A DNA stretch of 37,809 bases from Sulfurospirillum sp. GTDB lineage: Bacteria > Campylobacterota > Campylobacteria > Campylobacterales > Sulfurospirillaceae. Shown in pieces: positions 18,919-29,864 of this stretch (the first letter of the stretch is position 1; each line of letters opens with the position of its first letter). The translations under genes and the position numbers were made by a program. Under the pieces are notes generated by a model. That model ran no database searches, was not told the origin of the DNA, and worked only from the letters and a program-made list of their open reading frames with translations. The stretch lies in NCBI GenBank assembly GCA_021206415.1, contig JAJOKG010000050.1, positions 1-37,809 on the forward strand, read 5' to 3'.

Positions 18919-19779
18919 TTGAGTTCTAAAGTTTTAGTTGAAAAATTTGAAGCTTTTTTAAAAAAAGAGCTTCCTGTCATAGAGAGCTTTCACCCTCATT
19001 TTAATGACGCTTTGAGTGAAATGCTAAATGTTGGAGGTAAACGTTTTCGTCCTCTTTTGCTCTTAAGTGTTGTTGAATCTTCTTCTCCTTTATTGCTTGA
19101 AAATGCTTTACATGTAAGTTTGGGCTTAGAGATGATGCATACGTATTCATTGATTCATGATGATCTTCCTTGTATGGATAATGCAGCCCTAAGACGCGGT
19201 CATCCAACGTTACATGTAAGTTATGATGAAACGACTGCTGTGTTAGTTGGTGATGCGCTTAATACCCATGCTTTTTATAGAATCGCTAATGCCCCTTTAA
19301 GTGCAGAAACTAAGATTAAGCTCGTTTCTATTCTCTCGGGCGATGCTGGAATTTATGGCATGGTTTTAGGGCAAGCGATTGATTGTTTTTTTGAAGATAA
19401 ACGTTTAGATGTGGAACAGCTAAGCTTTTTACATGTACATAAAACAGCCAAACTTATTGCGGCATCTCTTCTTATGGGAGCGGTTATTTGCGAATTAGAT
19501 AAGGCAACACAAGAAACACTGTACCAATTTGGATTGAAATTAGGGCTTTTGTTTCAAGTGCAAGATGACATTATTGATGCCACATTGAGCCCTGAAGAAG
19601 CGGGAAAACCGACTCAAAATGATAGCCATAAAAACTCCTTTGTGAATCTTTTAGGGTTAGAGGGTGCTGTAATGGAAAAAGAGAAACTTTTACGTGAGTT
19701 AGAAGAGGGATTGCATACGCTTGAAAGGCCTTTGGCGCAAAGACTTCAAGGTATTATGAATGATTATTTTAAAGTTTGA
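18919..19779 (+). CDS. ispA: polyprenyl (geranyl/farnesyl) diphosphate synthase
   Basis: The 286-residue enzyme condenses isopentenyl diphosphate units to farnesyl diphosphate, feeding quinone and cell-wall lipid carriers. Both Asp-rich motifs are present: DDLPCMD near residue 80 (with RRGHPTLH after it) and QDDIID near residue 215. GGKRFRPLL lies upstream of the first. The start is a TTG at 18919 behind AAAAGGGA. It is followed by tkt, as remembered from Campylobacter. Two exact palindrome copies and a near copy (19429-19438) lie inside it, all read as Leu-His-Val. Confidence 0.95.
   Translation: MSSKVLVEKFEAFLKKELPVIESFHPHFNDALSEMLNVGGKRFRPLLLLSVVESSSPLLLENALHVSLGLEMMHTYSLIHDDLPCMDNAALRRGHPTLHVSYDETTAVLVGDALNTHAFYRIANAPLSAETKIKLVSILSGDAGIYGMVLGQAIDCFFEDKRLDVEQLSFLHVHKTAKLIAASLLMGAVICELDKATQETLYQFGLKLGLLFQVQDDIIDATLSPEEAGKPTQNDSHKNSFVNLLGLEGAVMEKEKLLRELEEGLHTLERPLAQRLQGIMNDYFKV
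19107..19117. repeat. TTTACATGTAA palindrome copy in ispA (first)
   Basis: The core TTACATGTAA is perfect at 19108-19117, read as Leu-His-Val-Ser shortly before the first Asp-rich motif. Confidence 0.9.
19210..19219. repeat. TTACATGTAA palindrome in ispA (second)
   Basis: A perfect copy only 102 bases from the previous one, read as Leu-His-Val-Ser just after the RRGHPT motif. Confidence 0.9.
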
Positions 19780-19792
19780 TTGAGGAATAGAA

Positions 19793-21763
19793 ATGGAAAA
19801 TAAAACGTTATTAAAAAAACAAGCTGATACGATACGATTTTTAGCAGCAGATATGGTGCAACGTGCCAATAGTGGACATCCAGGTGCACCGATGGGACTT
19901 GCTGATATTGTGACTATTTTGGCTAGACATATTCATCATAATCCTAAAAATCCAAAATGGATGAATCGTGATCGTCTTATTTTTAGTGGTGGACATGCCT
20001 CAGCGCTTGTTTATTCATTTTTACATTTGAGTGGATATGATTTAAGCATTGAAGATTTAAAAAATTTTAGACAATTAGGTAGCAAAACACCAGGACACCC
20101 AGAATACGGTGACGTGCCAGGTGTGGAAGTCACAACAGGTCCTTTGGGACAGGGAATTTCTAATGCGGTTGGTTTTGCAATGGCGGCAAAATATGCTGCG
20201 AATATTTTGAACAAACCTAGCGCAGAAGTGATATCTCATAAAGTTTATTGTTTGTGTGGTGATGGTGATCTTCAAGAAGGCATTAGTTATGAAGCGTGTT
20301 CTTTGGCGGGGCATTTAGGCTTGGATAATTTAGTGGTGATTTATGATAGCAATGCTATTACCATTGAAGGCGATACTTCTATTGCATGGAGTGAAGATGT
20401 TAAACATCGTTTTGAAGCGCAAGGGTGGGAAGTCTCTCGTATTGATGGTCACAATTATGATGAAATTAATGCCGTTTTAGAGCAAGCAAAAGCGCAAACA
20501 AAACCCTATTTGATTATTGCAGATACGATTATTGCTAAAGGTGCGTGTGAGATGGAAGGAAGCCATCATGCGCATGGAGCACCTTTGGGATGTGAAGAGA
20601 TTAAAAATGCAAAAATTAAAGCAGGGTTTGACCCAGAGTTAAGTTTTGTGGTCGATGAAGATGTTAAAGCACGTTTTAGTTGTGCCCTTGAAAAAGGAGA
20701 CCTTGCAGAAGCGCAATGGAATGCTTTCATTAAAAATAGCCTCACTCCTGAGCAAAAAGAACTTTTTGAAGCCCTTTTAAATCCTGATTTTTCAAAAATT
20801 GAGTGGCCTTTGTTTGAAAGTGATGTGGCAACACGTGATAGTAATGGAAAGATTCTCAATGCGATTGCCAAAGCCATTCCTAGCTTTTTGGGAGGAAGTG
20901 CCGATTTAGGACCTTCCAATAAAAGTGAATTAGCAGGCATGGGAGATTTTCCATATGGGCGCAATATGCACTTTGGTATTCGTGAACATGCTATGGGGGC
21001 GATTGTGAACTCGTTTGCTTTGTATGGGCTTTTTATCCCTTATGGCGCAACTTTTTTTATCTTCAGTGATTATATGAAGCCTTCTGTTCGTCTCGCAGCG
21101 CTTATGAAACTGAAAAACTTTTATATCTGGACGCACGATAGCATTGGCGTGGGTGAAGATGGTCCAACGCATCAGCCGATTGAGCAACTCAGTCAATTTA
21201 GAGCACTTCCTAATTTTTATGTGTATCGTCCATGTGATGGTAGAGAAAATGTAAAAGCGTGGCAAAAAGCCCTTCGTATGCAAGCACCTGCTGCGTTTGT
21301 TTGCTCTCGTCAAAAACTTAAAGCGTTGAAAGATGAGAGAGTCTATGGGGATGTGGAAAATGGGGGGTATTTACTCACAAAACGAGACCATGCCAGTGTC
21401 ACGTTGATGGCTAGTGGTAGTGAAGTTTATCTTGCGCTCCAAGTGGGTTGTCGTTTGGAAAAATTGGGTGTGAATGCCAACATTGTTAGTGTCCCTTGTT
21501 TTGATTTATTGGTTGAACAAGAAAAAGTATACATTGAAACAATTATTGATCCTAAAACGAAAGTGGTTGCTATTGAAGCGAGCGCGGGTAATGAGTGGTA
21601 TCGCTATGCGGATGAGGTTATTGGTATGAAACGTTTTGGCGCAAGTGCTCCCGCTGAGTTGTTATTTGAAAAATTTGGACTTACTCCTGAGGGTGTTACA
21701 AAAACAGTGTGTGGATTTTTAAATATTTCATATGAAAATGTCGGTGTGGATTGTAAGCAGTAA
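19793..21763 (+). CDS. tkt: transketolase
   Basis: The 656-residue thiamine-diphosphate enzyme transfers two-carbon units in the pentose-phosphate pathway. The cofactor motif GDGDLQEGISYEACSLAGHLGLDNLVVIYDSN lies near residue 155. The active-site RANSGHPGAPMG is near the start and IREHAMGAIVNSFALYG is in the second domain. DGPTHQPIEQLSQFR follows later. It is full length and has no frame break despite its size. It follows ispA after 13 bases. Confidence 0.97.
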   Translation: MENKTLLKKQADTIRFLAADMVQRANSGHPGAPMGLADIVTILARHIHHNPKNPKWMNRDRLIFSGGHASALVYSFLHLSGYDLSIEDLKNFRQLGSKTPGHPEYGDVPGVEVTTGPLGQGISNAVGFAMAAKYAANILNKPSAEVISHKVYCLCGDGDLQEGISYEACSLAGHLGLDNLVVIYDSNAITIEGDTSIAWSEDVKHRFEAQGWEVSRIDGHNYDEINAVLEQAKAQTKPYLIIADTIIAKGACEMEGSHHAHGAPLGCEEIKNAKIKAGFDPELSFVVDEDVKARFSCALEKGDLAEAQWNAFIKNSLTPEQKELFEALLNPDFSKIEWPLFESDVATRDSNGKILNAIAKAIPSFLGGSADLGPSNKSELAGMGDFPYGRNMHFGIREHAMGAIVNSFALYGLFIPYGATFFIFSDYMKPSVRLAALMKLKNFYIWTHDSIGVGEDGPTHQPIEQLSQFRALPNFYVYRPCDGRENVKAWQKALRMQAPAAFVCSRQKLKALKDERVYGDVENGGYLLTKRDHASVTLMASGSEVYLALQVGCRLEKLGVNANIVSVPCFDLLVEQEKVYIETIIDPKTKVVAIEASAGNEWYRYADEVIGMKRFGASAPAELLFEKFGLTPEGVTKTVCGFLNISYENVGVDCKQ

Positions 21764-21765
21764 GT

Positions 21766-22422
21766 ATGGAAAAAGTCATTATTTTTGATTTAGATGGCAC
21801 CCTTTTAGATACACTTGAAGATATTGCGATCAGTGCAAATTTTGCGCTGACACAATTGGGTTTTGAACCACAAGAGACTCAAAAGTATCGTTATTTTGTC
21901 GGTGAGGGCGTCTTTAAGCTTTTTGAGAATATTTTTGCCGCTCATCCTCAAAGCACAGAGACAATTCAAAAAGCGGTAACGTTGTTTGAATCACATTATG
22001 CGAAGCAGTTTAATCAAAATACGAAGTTATATGAGGGGGTTAGCAAACTGCTGACTTTCCTTCAAACGCGCGGTTTTAAAATGGCCATTCTCTCCAATAA
22101 ACCAGATAGTTTTACTAAAATGTGCGCGGTTAAATATTTACGTCAATGGCACTTTGAAAGGGTCTTTGGTATTCGAGAAGGTGTACCACGAAAGCCTGAT
22201 CCTAGCGCTGCTTTAGAGATTTGTGAATCTTTACATGTAAAGCCTGAAGCGTGTTATTATTTGGGCGATACGATGATTGATATGCAAACAGCCAATCGTG
22301 CTGGTATGATGGCTATTGGTGCTTTGTGGGGATTTAGAGATGAAGATGAGCTTTTAGCGCATGGGGCAAAACAGATTGCAAAAACACCCAGCGAGGTGAT
22401 TAAACTCCTCGCTGAAGTGTGA
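21766..22422 (+). CDS. HAD-family hydrolase, probable phosphoglycolate phosphatase
   Basis: The 218-residue protein begins with HAD motif I, IFDLDGTLLDTLEDI, with the nucleophile Asp near residue 8. Motif II is MAILSNKP (Ser), motif III is a Lys in VPRKPDP, and motif IV is YYLGDTMIDMQTANRAGM. This fits the Gph/PGP subfamily, which clears 2-phosphoglycolate, but the substrate cannot be fixed from sequence. The start follows the tkt stop by two bases. One palindrome copy (22230-22241) is inside. Its end holds two hairpins facing the convergent chemoreceptor gene. Confidence 0.85.
   Translation: MEKVIIFDLDGTLLDTLEDIAISANFALTQLGFEPQETQKYRYFVGEGVFKLFENIFAAHPQSTETIQKAVTLFESHYAKQFNQNTKLYEGVSKLLTFLQTRGFKMAILSNKPDSFTKMCAVKYLRQWHFERVFGIREGVPRKPDPSAALEICESLHVKPEACYYLGDTMIDMQTANRAGMMAIGALWGFRDEDELLAHGAKQIAKTPSEVIKLLAEV
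22230..22241. repeat. TTTACATGTAAA palindrome in the HAD hydrolase gene
   Basis: A perfect 12-base copy, read as Ser-Leu-His-Val-Lys, the same pentapeptide as in murE at 16912. Confidence 0.9.
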
Positions 22423-22452
22423 TGAATTAGGATTTAAACTTTCCTAATTCAT
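22389..22452. terminator. two hairpins between convergent genes
   Basis: CAGCGAGG (22389-22396) pairs with CCTCGCTG (22407-22414) within the last codons of the HAD gene. ATGAATTAGGA (22422-22432) pairs with TCCTAATTCAT (22442-22452) across the shared gene ends. Neither is followed by a good T run, so a bidirectional stop is only suggested. Confidence 0.4.
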
Positions 22453-24297
22453 TGTTAAGATTTTCTGTCATAGCGTGAAGGTGCTCACTGGCTTGTGAGA
22501 CGTTATCAATACTGGTGACATTTTCTTTAGAAATCACATTGATTTTCTCAATTTCTTCTACCATACCTTTAATTTGCGTTGCGGTATGAACAAAATTATC
22601 AACCGTTGTATGCGCATCTTCAATGGTTTTTTTGATGGTGCTATCGATGGCGTTCATTCCATTTTGAAGTTCAATAGAGATGGAAGCAAGCGTGTTTACT
22701 TCGGCTGCGTTATGTGCAATATCTGTATTCGCATCCATAATAGACTGAACCACCACATTAATGGTCGCATCAATCTCCACTAAGCTTTTTTGAGTACGTT
22801 CTGCTAGTTTTCGTACTTCATCCGCAACTACCGCAAATCCACGTCCATGTTCTCCAGCCCTTGCAGCTTCAATGGCGGCATTGAGTGCTAGCAAATTGGT
22901 TTGATCAGCAATATCTCGGATAATATTTAAAATTTCTTTCACCTCATTCGCATTGTGACTTACCGTATTAAGGCGTTCTGCTAAGTTTTGCTCTTTTACG
23001 GCTGTTTCTTGCATTGTGCGCTCTAAATGTTCTGCTTGATCTTTGACCTGATTAATGTCCTGTTGTGTTTGACGTAGTGCTTCTTGAGAGGCAGTCGCTT
23101 TGGTAACAGAATCTTCAATAGCGTTTGTGAGTGAAATACCACTCTCTTTCGTTTTACTTACAATTCTAGCTTCTGCGTCTACATTTCGTACGACTTCAGA
23201 GGCAGTACGGGAGAGTTCTTCTGAAATGGAAGCATTTTCATTGCTAATCTCTTTTGATTTTTTGACAATTTCATGCAATTTTTCAATAAATCGATTGATG
23301 TTTCCAGAGACTTGACCAAATTCATCTTGGCTATTGGCTCGTAGTCTTTGACGAAGATCACCCTCAGAACTAGAGAGATCTTTGACGACGTTGTTAAGCT
23401 GATCAAGAGGTTGAAGAAGCATCTTAATTAAGAAAATCATGATACCTACAGAAACCACAAGCATGAGAATTCCAATGAAAAAAAAGCTCTTTGACTTGAG
23501 CATCTAAAAATGCATAAGCATTCTCTTTATCAAAGCTAATACCAGGTGTCCAATTCGTTTCTGTTGAAGCTTTATAAGTGAAAATTTTATCACTACCTTC
23601 CAAAGTGTACTCTATAAAACCTTCCGCATCCCCTTTTAAATGGGGCTCTAAAATAGATTTTTTGCCTAACATATCGGCTTTTGGGTGCGCAACAATGGTT
23701 TTTTTAGCATCGAGGAGCATACCATATCCACCGTTGAAATTAATGTCGCTGACGGCTTTAACGATGTGTGTCAATTCAAAAGAACTCGCAACCACACCAA
23801 TAATCTTTCCATCTTTAACAATCGGTGCCATGACGGCAACTAGATCAATAGGATCTGCTGAGCCTTTATAAATATCCGTCATTCCCGATTTACCCGTTGT
23901 CTTACCCATAATGTACCACGGTCGTTGTCGTGGATCAAAACCAGCTTTTGGTGTGGTATTGCTACCGTAAATCATAATACCTGAGGATTCAATACCCACA
24001 AAGGTATCACGGCTTTCTGAGGCTTGAGTCGTCTCTTTTAGAATAGCTTTAATCTCAGATTCGCTCATATTTTCAATATTGCTCAGCATTCTTGCCGAAC
24101 TTGAGAGACTTTTTTTTCTTATTGGCTATCCACAGATCAATATAATCCGTTAAAGAACGAGACGCCATTTTGAGGGTTGCCTCAACTTGAGTGATACTGT
24201 TTTTCTTTGTATCCATATAGCTTACCACGCCAAATGCCATAAGACTGATACAAATTAACAATGAGATGATGAGGGTAACTTTCGTTTTGAAATTCAT
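22427..24297 (-). CDS. methyl-accepting chemotaxis protein, Cache sensor (two frameshifts)
   Basis: Restored, this is a receptor of about 623 residues: a transmembrane segment near residues 8-28 ([17 protein letters not shown]), a periplasmic Cache-type sensor with [12 protein letters not shown] and [19 protein letters not shown], a second membrane segment ([19 protein letters not shown]), a HAMP domain, then the signalling helix hairpin with [43 protein letters not shown]. Breaks lie at T runs near 24109-24116 and A runs near 23478-23485 (plus-strand coordinates), each with one base too many. I prefer the second of two ATGs (MNFKTKV), matching the neighbour's MHFKTKI and the spacing to AAGGGA. 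The ligand is unknown; Cache domains of this kind often bind amino or organic acids. Confidence 0.87.
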
Positions 24298-24462
24298 CAT
24301 GCATCCCTTATTTATAAGATGTTTTTTAATGCTTAAAATTGAGGAAGGAAGTAAAAATGTAACATCCAACTCACACACGTTTTAGTATAACAGAATCTTT
24401 AAGCAAAAAATGAGACTTTTGAGAATTGTAGCATGCGAGTGTTGTAAATGGGTGATAAAGGA

Positions 24463-24512
24463 GAAAAAAAGTAACGTTCTTAGTAAGACACGCTTCTTAC
24501 TAAGAACGTTAC
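24463..24512 (-). terminator. rho-independent terminator of the second chemoreceptor gene
   Basis: On the minus strand a perfect 17-base stem (GTAACGTTCTTAGTAAG and its complement, 24496-24512 with 24471-24487) closes an 8-base loop and is followed by a run of seven T. It starts 11 bases after the stop codon. A TTACATGTAA copy overlaps the foot of the stem. Confidence 0.92.
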
Positions 24513-24518
24513 ATGTAA
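24509..24518. repeat. TTACATGTAA palindrome at the terminator foot
   Basis: A perfect intergenic copy overlapping the last four bases of the terminator stem of the second chemoreceptor gene. Confidence 0.9.
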
Positions 24519-24522
24519 AGCT

Positions 24523-26401
24523 TTACGACTTAAACTTCCCTAATTCATTATTGAGGTTTTCAGTCATAACATGGAGATGTTCAGAGGCTTGTGAGACATT
24601 ATCAATGCTTCCTACATTCTCTTTAGAGATGACATTGATTTTTTCGATTTCATCCACGATCTTTTTTAATCTTAGATGCGGTATCAATAAAGTCATTCAC
24701 GGTATGATGAGAATCATCAATGGTTTTATGAATAATGGTTGCTACACTGTTCATACCATCTTGCAATTCAATCGAGATAGAAGCTAGTGCATTGACCTCT
24801 TGTGCGTTAGCGGTAATATCTGTATTGGCATCCATAATAGATTGAACCACGACATTAATGGTCGCATCAATCTCCACTAAGCTTTTTTGAGTACGTTCTG
24901 CTAGTTTTCGTACTTCATCCGCAACTACCGCAAATCCACGTCCATGTTCTCCAGCCCTTGCAGCTTCAATGGCGGCATTGAGTGCTAGCAAATTGGTTTG
25001 ATCAGCAATATCTCGAATGATATTAAGAACATCTTTGACTTCATTGGCATTATGACTGACGGTATTAAGGCGTTCGGCTAAGTTTTGCTCTTTGGCTGCA
25101 GTAGCTTGCATGGTGTATTCTAGTTGTTCCACTTTGGTTTTAACATCAGAGATATCTTTTTGGGTATCAGAGAGTGCTTTTTGGGAATCTTTGGCTTTAG
25201 AGACAGAATTTTCAATACTTTTTACTAAAGCAATACCTTCTTCTTTGGTATGTTCAACAATACGAGATTCTGCATCCACATTGCGTACAACTTCAGAAGC
25301 AGTACGAGAAAGCTCTTCTGAGATCGAAGCATTTTCATTACTGATGGTTTTTGATTTTTTAACAATCTCATGGAGTTTCTCAATAAACTTATTGATATTA
25401 CGTGAGACTTGGGCAAATTCATCATTAGCTGTGGCACTTAAGCGTTGTCTTAAATCCCCTTCAGAGCTTGAAAGCTCTTCTACCACACCATTAAGGTTAT
25501 CCAGTGGTTTAAGCAGGGCTTTAATGAGCAGAATCATCACCCCTATGGAGAGAATGAGCATGATGATGCCCACTAAGAGTTGCTCTTTGACTTGGGTATT
25601 TAAGAAGGCGTAGGCAGTCGCTTTATCAAAACTAATGCCTGGTCTCCAGCCACTCTCTTCTGAAACTTTAAAAGCAAAGACTTTGTTGGCGCCTTCCATT
25701 GTGTATTCGAGTAAGCCCTCTTTTTTGGCTGCGAATTGTTGGGTTAAAGCCTCTTTCATAGAAGACTCTTTGCCGAGTAACTCTTTATTAGGATGGGCTA
25801 CAATCACATCTTTCGTATCCAGAAGCATTCCATAGCCACCATTAAAATTAATATCACCAATCACTTTAAAAAGGGAGGCTAACTCAATATCGATAGAGAC
25901 AACACCTACTAGCGCATTGTTACGATAAATGGGTGCCATAACGCTGACCAAGTAAGCTTTAATAGATGAGCCCATATAGGCATCCGTAATAGCAGGTTTA
26001 CCGACACTTTTGGCTTGTTTATACCAACCTCGAGCACGAGGGTCATATCCCTCAGCAGGCTTTTTCCCACTATCATAAATCATTTTTCCATCTTCATAGC
26101 CTACAAAAGATTGTACGGCCCCTAAGGATTTGGTTAACTCCTTCAATCGCTCTTTTAGTTCAATGTCATCCATGCTTGGATTTGCGGCAAGGCTTCGTGC
26201 GACACTTTCAACGGCACTCTTTTTTGATGAAATCCACAAATCAATATAATCAGTCAGTGCGCGTGATGCCATTTGAAGGCTTTGTTCTATCTGAACCACA
26301 CTGTTCTTCTTGGTATCGATGTAACTAAAAAATCCAAAAATACTTAAACTAAGCGCCATAAGTACGGCTATGGTTAAGGTGATTTTCGTCTTAAAATGCA
26401 T
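24523..26401 (-). CDS. methyl-accepting chemotaxis protein, Cache sensor (frameshift near the end)
   Basis: This paralogue of the preceding receptor has about 625 residues. It starts [34 protein letters not shown] (first membrane segment) behind AAGGAG. The Cache-type sensor includes [14 protein letters not shown] and [20 protein letters not shown] second membrane segment ([19 protein letters not shown]) and HAMP follow, then the conserved MCP tip. One extra A at about 24661-24666 breaks the end; removing it restores [19 protein letters not shown] and the end NELGKFKS shared with the neighbour. The sensor domain differs from that of the neighbour while the tip is identical DNA over 164 bases. 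Confidence 0.9.
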
Positions 26402-26478
26402 GGATGACTCCTTTAATTGTTGAGACTTTTGATTTAATTTTAGAACTTCAAAAAGACTTAAAAAAGACTTTTCAGGCT

Positions 26479-26490
26479 TTTACATGTAAA
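26479..26490. repeat. TTTACATGTAAA palindrome between divergent genes
   Basis: A perfect 12-base copy in the 221-base gap (26402-26622) between the second chemoreceptor and the aminotransferase. The gap also holds two near-repeats of AAAAAGACTT (around 26450-26470) and TACAAT at 26584-26589, a possible -10 for the aminotransferase. Confidence 0.9.
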
Positions 26491-26622
26491 GAGGTATAAC
26501 GTAAAATAATTTTGACTTGATTACAACGCTTTAGCCTGTTTTTGAGGGCATATTGCCTAAAGAAACAACAAGCATAGTTTTGTTACAATCACCTCTAAAA
26601 CTACATTTCGAGGATCTGCATT

Positions 26623-27735
26623 ATGTTACTTTTGACACCTGGCCCAACTCCCGTTCCTGAATCTGTTCGTATGGCAATGAGCACACCGACCATCCATCAT
26701 AGAACGCCTGAATTTGAGGCGATTTTTGGAAAAGCACGTGCGTATTTGAAAACCCTTTTTGATATGGAAGAGGTGGTGATGTTGGCTTCTAGCGGCACAG
26801 GAGCAATGGAAGCGTGTGTGCTTCATTTATGTCACAGCAAAGCCGTTGTGGTTAATTCTGGTAAATTTGGTGAGCGTTTTGGCAAGATTTGTGCGGCATA
26901 CAACAAACCTTTTGTTGAAATTAAAAATGAATGGGATACGCCTGTTAGCGTGGATGCGATTGTTGAGCTGGTGAAAAATGATACGAGCATTGATGCGGTC
27001 TGTATGCAAGTGTGCGAGAGTGCAGGTGGTCTTCGACATCCTGTGGAAGTTGTTGCCAAAGCAGTTAAAGCGGTGCGACCTACGATTATGGTGATTGCTG
27101 ATGGTATTACGGCTGTGGGGGTTGAAAAAGTCGATACCACATATATTGATGCGCTCATTTCAGGAAGTCAAAAAGCCTTAATGCTTCCACCAGGTCTTGC
27201 TTTCATTGGTTTAAATGCAGAGGCATTAGCAATGATTGAAGCGGGAAATGGGGCAGGGTACTATTTTAATCTCAAAACAGAGCTTAAAAATCAACGTAAA
27301 AATACGACAGCATGGACAGCAGCTACAACATTAGTTATCGGTTTGGTTGCGATGTGCGAGTTGATTGATGCTCAGGGTGGGTTAGAAAAAGTGTATGCAG
27401 ATACCCAAAAAAGAGCAATGGCAACCAACAAAGCCTTAGAAGCGCTAGGTCTTCGTATTTATCCAAAAGTACCTGCTTATGCCATGAGTGCGGTTTTACA
27501 TGAGGATGCGAGTAAGATTCGTAAACTTTTGAAAACCAAATATGGCGTGAATATGGCGGGAGGGCAAGACCATATTAAAGAGACGCTTTTTAGAATCAAT
27601 CATATGGGGCTTGTAGAAGTGTATGAAACAGCGTGGACACTCAATGCGGTTGAGATGGCACTCTCAGAGCTGGGTATTCGTTCGTTTGATGGAACGGCAA
27701 ATCGCGTTTTTACGCAAGAATTTTACCGAGGCTAA
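26623..27735 (+). CDS. class V aminotransferase (alanine/serine-glyoxylate type)
   Basis: The 370-residue PLP enzyme starts LLLTPGPTPVPESVRMAMSTPTIHHRTPEF, the usual opening of the serine/alanine-glyoxylate and archaeal-type aspartate aminotransferases. LASSGTGAMEA binds the cofactor phosphate; the Schiff-base lysine is in SGSQKALMLPPGLAF near residue 187, preceded by VIADGITAVG. The substrate pair cannot be settled from sequence: it could serve serine, alanine or aspartate metabolism. It is intact, with its stop three bases before the hisZ-like gene, so the two may be one operon. Confidence 0.88.
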   Translation: MLLLTPGPTPVPESVRMAMSTPTIHHRTPEFEAIFGKARAYLKTLFDMEEVVMLASSGTGAMEACVLHLCHSKAVVVNSGKFGERFGKICAAYNKPFVEIKNEWDTPVSVDAIVELVKNDTSIDAVCMQVCESAGGLRHPVEVVAKAVKAVRPTIMVIADGITAVGVEKVDTTYIDALISGSQKALMLPPGLAFIGLNAEALAMIEAGNGAGYYFNLKTELKNQRKNTTAWTAATTLVIGLVAMCELIDAQGGLEKVYADTQKRAMATNKALEALGLRIYPKVPAYAMSAVLHEDASKIRKLLKTKYGVNMAGGQDHIKETLFRINHMGLVEVYETAWTLNAVEMALSELGIRSFDGTANRVFTQEFYRG

Positions 27736-27738
27736 TGC

Positions 27739-28593
27739 ATGATTTATGAGCACGAAATACCCACAGGAAGTAAGCTTTATTTTGGCGAGAGTGCTAAATT
27801 AAAGCGGACATTGGAGAGGGTTGCAAGTGATTTGCTGTATGAAGCAGGATTTCAAGAGATTGTCACGCCATTTTTTTCCTATCATCAACATCAAAGCATT
27901 GATGAAAAGGAGTTGTTGCGTTTTTCTGATGAGCAAAACCACATTGTTTCATTACGTGCTGATAGTACCATGGATGCAGTGCGTTTGGTCACCAAACGAG
28001 TGGGAAGAAGCACAAGCCATTCAAAATGGTTTTATATTCAGCCGGTGTTTCGCTACCCTAGTCATGAAGTACACCAAATTGGTGCGGAGCTCATTGGAGA
28101 AGAAAATTTGAGTTTGAGCTTAGCGACAACGTTCTCTCTTTTTGCAAAATTTGAGCTGAAACCACTTTTACATGTAAGCAATATTCAGATTCCAAAAATC
28201 GTTGCTAAGATGTTAAATTTAGATTTGAGTGTGTTTGAAAAAGGTCAACTACAAAAGCTTTTGGCGTTTAATATTCCATGGCTGACAAAATTGACGTGTT
28301 TGCAAAGTCTTGAAGAATTAGAAGCTGTTATTGAAGAAGTGCCATTGGAACTTAAAGAAGAGCTCGAAAAACTTAAAACACTTTCTACACAAATTTCGTA
28401 TGATAACCTTGTTTTTTCACCGCTTTATTATGTCAATATGCGTTATTACAATGCCTTGTTTTTTAGGTTTATTGATAAAAATTTCACTGTTGGTTTAGGT
28501 GGAAATTATGATTGTGAGGGAATCGCTTCAAGCGGTTTTGGACTTTATACCGATAATTTAATCGAAATATTAATGAAAAGAGATGGGCAATAA
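27739..28593 (+). CDS. hisZ: HisRS-like protein, probable ATP phosphoribosyltransferase regulatory subunit HisZ
   Basis: The 284-residue protein has the class II synthetase fold without the anticodon domain. Motif 2 region is YIQPVFRYPSHEVHQIGAELIGEE and the motif 3 region is TVGLGGNYD, close to the GLGGRYD of HisRS and HisZ. HisZ pairs with short-form HisG at the first step of histidine synthesis. Length is short for HisZ (often 300-400). hisG is not in the window, so the partner is inferred. purA begins with no gap. One palindrome copy lies inside. Confidence 0.8.
   Translation: MIYEHEIPTGSKLYFGESAKLKRTLERVASDLLYEAGFQEIVTPFFSYHQHQSIDEKELLRFSDEQNHIVSLRADSTMDAVRLVTKRVGRSTSHSKWFYIQPVFRYPSHEVHQIGAELIGEENLSLSLATTFSLFAKFELKPLLHVSNIQIPKIVAKMLNLDLSVFEKGQLQKLLAFNIPWLTKLTCLQSLEELEAVIEEVPLELKEELEKLKTLSTQISYDNLVFSPLYYVNMRYYNALFFRFIDKNFTVGLGGNYDCEGIASSGFGLYTDNLIEILMKRDGQ
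28167..28177. repeat. TTTACATGTAA palindrome copy in the hisZ-like gene
   Basis: The core at 28168-28177 is perfect and is read as Leu-Leu-His-Val-Ser between the two synthetase motifs. Confidence 0.9.
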
Positions 28594-29841
<1,248 letters not shown>

Positions 29842-29843
29842 TC

Positions 29844-29855
29844 TTTACATGTAAA
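29844..29855. repeat. TTTACATGTAAA palindrome before the fliJ-like gene
   Basis: A perfect 12-base copy between purA and the fliJ-like gene. Its last AAA is the start of AAAGG, the only visible ribosome binding site for that gene. Confidence 0.9.
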
Positions 29856-29864
29856 GGTCTTTTG

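Noticed and set aside
20566-21313. Minus-strand ORFs over tkt
   Set aside because: They are antisense to conserved transketolase motifs and look like nothing known.
25092-25613. 173-residue plus-strand ORF inside the second chemoreceptor gene
   Set aside because: Serine/threonine-rich translation of the opposite strand of a clear MCP domain; a shadow.
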